From: an uncultured Ruminococcus sp.
Lineage (GTDB): Bacteria > Bacillota > Clostridia > Oscillospirales > Ruminococcaceae
Assembly: GCA_937926145.1 (NCBI GenBank)
Contig: CALANW010000147.1
Coordinates: forward strand, 1 to 33,608
Direction of reading: 5' to 3'
DNA length: 33,608 nucleotides
The notes beneath the pieces are model-generated. The model ran no database searches. It worked only from the letters and a program-made list of their open reading frames with translations, and was not told where the DNA came from. Positions 30,925 to 33,608 of the stretch are shown piece after piece. The position numbers and the translations under genes are program-made. Within the stretch, counting starts at the first letter, position 1. Every line of letters begins with the position of its first letter.

Positions 30925-32677
30925 GAAAAAAGAAAAACAGACCCCCGTTCTCGGAAGAATGCTGAGGTACACAAAGCCGTATCTCCCGTTCCTTATAATC
31001 TCGTTCATTTCGGCAATTGTCAGCGTCGGACTTACGCTTTATGCGCCCGTTCTCATCGGTGACGGCGTTGACTTTATCATCGGCAAGGACAATGTTGATT
31101 TCGATTCGCTTCTGCCGATAATAATAAAGCTTTGTGCAGTCGTTCTGCTCTCGGGATTCTTCAGCTGGGTAATGACTATCTGCACGAACACTGTTTCCTA
31201 CCGCACGGTAAACGATCTTCGTACCGAAGTTTATGAAAAGATAAATCTTCTCCCGATAAGCTACATCGACAGCAGCTCCCGAGGAGATCTTATCAGCCGT
31301 GTTACCGTTGATATCGAGCAGATATCGGACGGTATGCTCCAAGGCTTCTCGCAGTTTCTGACGGGCATCGTTACCATTATCGGCACTATTATTTTTATGC
31401 TTACGATAAATGCAAAGATCGCCCTCATCGTTATCCTTATCACGCCGCTTTCACTTTTCGTTGCGGCATTCATCACGAAAATCTCCCACGATAAATTCCG
31501 TGAGCGTTCGAGCGTTCAGGGCGAGCTTTCGGGCTGCATCGAAGAGCTTGTCGGCAACCAGAAGGTCGTCAAGGCTTTCACCTACGAGGACGAAGCGCAG
31601 GAAAAATTCGAGGAGATCAACGGTAGGCTCTATGTCTGCGGACTTAAAGCGCAGTTCTACTCCGCACTCACGAACCCCTCAACACGTTTCGTAAACGGAT
31701 TTGTTTACGCTGCAACGGGCGTTTTCGGTGCGATCTCCGTTCTCAACGGCGGCGCAATGTCGGTCGGACAGATCGCAACATTTTTAAGCTACGCAAACCA
31801 GTACACGAAGCCTTTCAACGAAATCACGGGCGTTATCACGGAGCTCCAGTCGGCATTCGCATCGGCAAGACGTGTTTTCGCAGTTCTTGACGAAGAACCC
31901 GAGGTTTCCGATGAAAACGGACTTGAGCCCGAGAAGTGCAGCGGCAGCATCGAGATAAAGGACGTTTCGTTCTCCTATGTTCCCGAAGTTCCGCTCATTC
32001 AGCATCTTAACCTTTCCGTTAAGCCGGGTCAGAGAATTGCTATCGTTGGACCTACCGGCTGCGGAAAGACAACTCTCATCAACCTGCTTATGAGATTCTA
32101 CGACGTTAACGAGGGCGAAATTCTCATCGACGGCGTTAATATCAAGGATATGAAGCGAAAGAACCTGCGCAGCCTCTATGGAATGGTTCTTCAGGACACT
32201 TGGCTTTTCACGGGAACAGTGCGTGAGAATATCAGCTACGGCAACCCGACCGCTTCGCTCGACGAGGTCGTAAATGCCGCTAAGACCGCCCACGCACACA
32301 GCTTCATAAAGCGACTGGAAAACGGCTATGATACGGAGCTTTCCGAGGACGGCGGTTCGCTTTCACAGGGACAGAAACAGCTTCTTTCCATTTCAAGAAT
32401 AATGCTCGCCGAGCCGTCAATGCTTATCCTTGACGAAGCAACTTCGAGCATCGATACGATGACCGAGCAGCGAATCCAGAAAGCTTTTGCAAAGCTGATG
32501 AAAGGCAGAACGAGCTTTATCATTGCTCACAGACTTTCTACGATCAAGGACGCTGATCTTATTCTCGTAATGAAAGACGGAAACATCATCGAACAGGGCA
32601 AGCACGACGAACTCATCGAAAAGGGCGGCTTCTACAGTAAGCTTTACTACTCGCAGTTTGAACATTCAAAAGCGTAA
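30917..32677 (+). CDS. ABC exporter half, catalytic ATP site
   Basis: A 586-residue half transporter, partner of the preceding gene. Six membrane helices (residues about 1-320) and an ATPase domain with Walker A GPTGCGKTT (about 378-386), signature LSQGQKQ (about 481-487) and a canonical Walker B LILDEATSSID with the catalytic glutamate, then the switch histidine in IIAHRLSTI. ATG at 30917 is chosen, with AAAGGAGGAGG upstream and a start overlapping the previous stop by eight bases; longer in-frame extensions would come from the antisense-like part of the upstream gene. Together the two should make an exporter in the cytoplasmic membrane. Confidence 0.94.
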   Translation: MNKKKEKQTPVLGRMLRYTKPYLPFLIISFISAIVSVGLTLYAPVLIGDGVDFIIGKDNVDFDSLLPIIIKLCAVVLLSGFFSWVMTICTNTVSYRTVNDLRTEVYEKINLLPISYIDSSSRGDLISRVTVDIEQISDGMLQGFSQFLTGIVTIIGTIIFMLTINAKIALIVILITPLSLFVAAFITKISHDKFRERSSVQGELSGCIEELVGNQKVVKAFTYEDEAQEKFEEINGRLYVCGLKAQFYSALTNPSTRFVNGFVYAATGVFGAISVLNGGAMSVGQIATFLSYANQYTKPFNEITGVITELQSAFASARRVFAVLDEEPEVSDENGLEPEKCSGSIEIKDVSFSYVPEVPLIQHLNLSVKPGQRIAIVGPTGCGKTTLINLLMRFYDVNEGEILIDGVNIKDMKRKNLRSLYGMVLQDTWLFTGTVRENISYGNPTASLDEVVNAAKTAHAHSFIKRLENGYDTELSEDGGSLSQGQKQLLSISRIMLAEPSMLILDEATSSIDTMTEQRIQKAFAKLMKGRTSFIIAHRLSTIKDADLILVMKDGNIIEQGKHDELIEKGGFYSKLYYSQFEHSKA

Positions 32678-32765
32678 ATTCAATGCGTAATTTTTGCGGG
32701 CAAAAATATGTTTGAGAACCGCGAAGCCAAGCAGCTGATCGAGCTGAGCACAGCTCGTCAGGTGT
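32678..32765. other. intergenic with short hairpins
   Basis: No gene. ATTTTTGC/GCAAAAAT (32691-32708) could terminate the ABC operon although no T run follows. A hairpin GAGCT/AGCTC lies at 32741-32756. The start of the foldback structure follows. Confidence 0.4.
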
Positions 32766-32824
32766 CCAGAGGGCGGAAGCCCTTTGGTCGCTTCCGCAGA
32801 AGCGAAACTCCCTAAACTAACAGC
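32766..32824. ncRNA. paired hairpins with a conserved tail, left end
   Basis: CCAGAGGGC (32766-32774) pairs with GCCCTTTGG (32779-32787) around GGAA; then TCGCTTC (32788-32794) pairs with GAAGCGA (32799-32805) around CGCA; then AACTCCCTAAACTAACAGC (32806-32824). The right end repeats the same order on the other strand with different stem bases. Whether it is transcribed is not known from sequence. Confidence 0.4.
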
Positions 32825-32867
32825 ATAATATCAGCCGCAATAGCGAAATCAGTAACAGCTAAAAAAA

Positions 32868-32973
32868 GGCGCAATTCACATCAAAAAAGGTAAAAACGGA
32901 TATGAGAAATCAATTCCGTAAACCTAAAAAATGTGAATTGCGCCAATTCTATTTTCCTCAAATAAACTATCCT
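32868..32973. repeat. 105-bp arm, left copy
   Basis: It begins GGCGCAATTCACATC and ends AATAAACTATCCT. Within it GGCGCAATTCACAT (32868-32881) and ATGTGAATTGCGCC (32931-32944) are a further inverted pair, so the arm itself can fold into a hairpin. Confidence 0.85.
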
Positions 32974-33016
32974 CTGCAAGCAAATATAAGAACGAAGTGA
33001 GTATATTTGCTTGCAG
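32974..33016. repeat. hairpin 1 with GAACGAAGTGAG loop
   Basis: CTGCAAGCAAATATA pairs with TATATTTGCTTGCAG; the loop reads AGAACGAAGTGAG. Confidence 0.8.
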
Positions 33017-33046
33017 ACAAAGTATGAACAGCTATGGGATATGAAC

Positions 33047-33083
33047 GTGAAAACAAGCGAACGTAAGTGAGCAAAGTTTTCAC
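33047..33083. repeat. hairpin 2 with GCGAACGTAAGTGAGC loop
   Basis: GTGAAAAC (33047-33054) pairs with GTTTTCAC (33076-33083); the loop contains GCGAACGTAAGTGAGC. Confidence 0.75.
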
Positions 33084-33330
33084 ATAACGGAACAACTGAC
33101 AAGTCACAACCGAAAAACGAAGCATCTATAAAGATACTCAACCGTTGCAGATATGAAATTTCTGTATAATGGGAATTGCGCCTTAAAAATCACCATAATT
33201 TTGTGGTTTGCCGTCGGGTGGATGTGGAATCCGTTCCTAACAAAATTTGTTGCTTTTGCTTACATATTCACAGTTGCTAATATTACATCGGTTGTGCTGT
33301 ATCGATGATGTTCAGCCAATTCATACAGCG

Positions 33331-33375
33331 TTGCAGGTAATATACACTCACTTCGTTCGTATATATTACCTGCAA
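33331..33375. repeat. hairpin 3 with loop complementary to hairpin 1
   Basis: TTGCAGGTAATATA (33331-33344) pairs with TATATTACCTGCAA (33362-33375); the loop CACTCACTTCGTTCG is the complement of the hairpin 1 motif, as expected for an inverted copy. Confidence 0.8.
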
Positions 33376-33477
33376 GGATAGTTTATTGGAGGAAAATAGA
33401 ATGGCGCAATTCACTTTTTTAGGTTTACGAAATTGATTTCTCATATCCGTTTTTACCTTTTTGATGTGAATTGCGCC
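33375..33477. repeat. 105-bp arm, right (inverted) copy
   Basis: Inverted copy of 32868-32973, differing by about five substitutions or single-base indels. It includes its own inner pair at 33403-33414 and 33464-33477. Confidence 0.85.
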
Positions 33478-33608
33478 TTTTAATTTGATAGTAATTACGC
33501 TATTACAGCAAGCTTTTCGCTGTTAGTTTAGAGAGTTTCGCTCTCTGCGGAGAGCGACAATGGGGCGCTGCCCCATATGCACTAACCTAAGCAAATATCA
33601 GACATCTG

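Larger units (their letters stand above)
32766..33575. repeat. 810-bp foldback structure with long inverted arms
   Basis: Long imperfect inverted arms run from about 32766 to 33045 and from about 33310 to 33575 around a 265-base centre. The outer ends are GC-rich hairpins, the middle of each arm is a 105-bp near-identical segment (32868-32973 and 33375-33477, about 95% identical when one is inverted), and the inner parts are weaker matches. A frame of 86 codons at 32881-33141 on the minus strand is low-complexity and unconvincing. I recognise no transposase, tRNA or known RNA family. It could be a non-autonomous mobile element, a structured RNA, or a pair of inserted repeats. Confidence 0.75.

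Noticed and set aside
32881..33141. 86-codon minus-strand frame in the right-end foldback structure
   Set aside because: It is low-complexity, crosses two hairpins and the arm of an inverted repeat, and has no convincing ribosome site.

Overview
The window looks like a chromosomal segment of a low-to-medium GC, spore-forming gut or rumen Firmicute of the Oscillospiraceae, most like Ruminococcus. The grounds are AdhE-type fermentation, an orphan spoVAD with a sigma-G-like promoter, clostridial-type SpeD/SpeA/SpeE/SpeB, a heterodimeric ABC exporter and strong AGGAGG ribosome sites. The species assignment is inference; no rRNA or tRNA is visible.

Region 1 (1-7.53 kb, minus strand) is a compact phage packaging, head and tail-start module: terS, terL, portal, a scaffold-like protein, capsid, connector, Minor_capsid_1-like protein, a small joining protein, Dit-like tail protein and Gp37-like tail protein. 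It ends abruptly at a host-like LysR gene, with no integrase, repressor or replication genes on that side. Two genes have unusual starts; terL most likely begins at ATT.

Region 2 (7.8-14.4 kb) is host accessory DNA: LysR regulator, small membrane protein, C39-like peptidase, 7-residue-repeat coiled coil, lipoprotein plus patatin phospholipase, a 55-aa ORF wedged between two foldback elements, and an unknown gene coupled to a YjbR/MmcQ protein.

Region 3 (14.4-20.4 kb) holds orphan spoVAD, adhE with a strong promoter overlapped by a Rex-like operator, a DtxR-family metalloregulator and a divergent CLC anion transporter.

Region 4 (20.5-25.7 kb) is a complete arginine-to-spermidine set on the minus strand: speD, a coupled DUF3592-like membrane protein, speA, speE and speB. 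SpeA makes agmatine, SpeB makes putrescine from it, SpeD makes the aminopropyl donor and SpeE joins them.

Region 5 (26.2-32.7 kb) has an orphan LytTR response regulator, a CNNM/HlyC-type membrane protein, a GtrA protein and a two-gene ABC exporter.

The least explained content is the repeat DNA: four foldback elements whose ends are tandem 7-bp units (ATTCGGA type), a fifth with AGTTAAT-type units, nested GGGACGGG palindromes, and, at the right end, an 810-bp inverted-repeat structure (32766-33575) with near-identical 105-bp arms, matched hairpins carrying compensatory base changes, and three hairpins sharing a loop motif. These are the best candidates for something undescribed.
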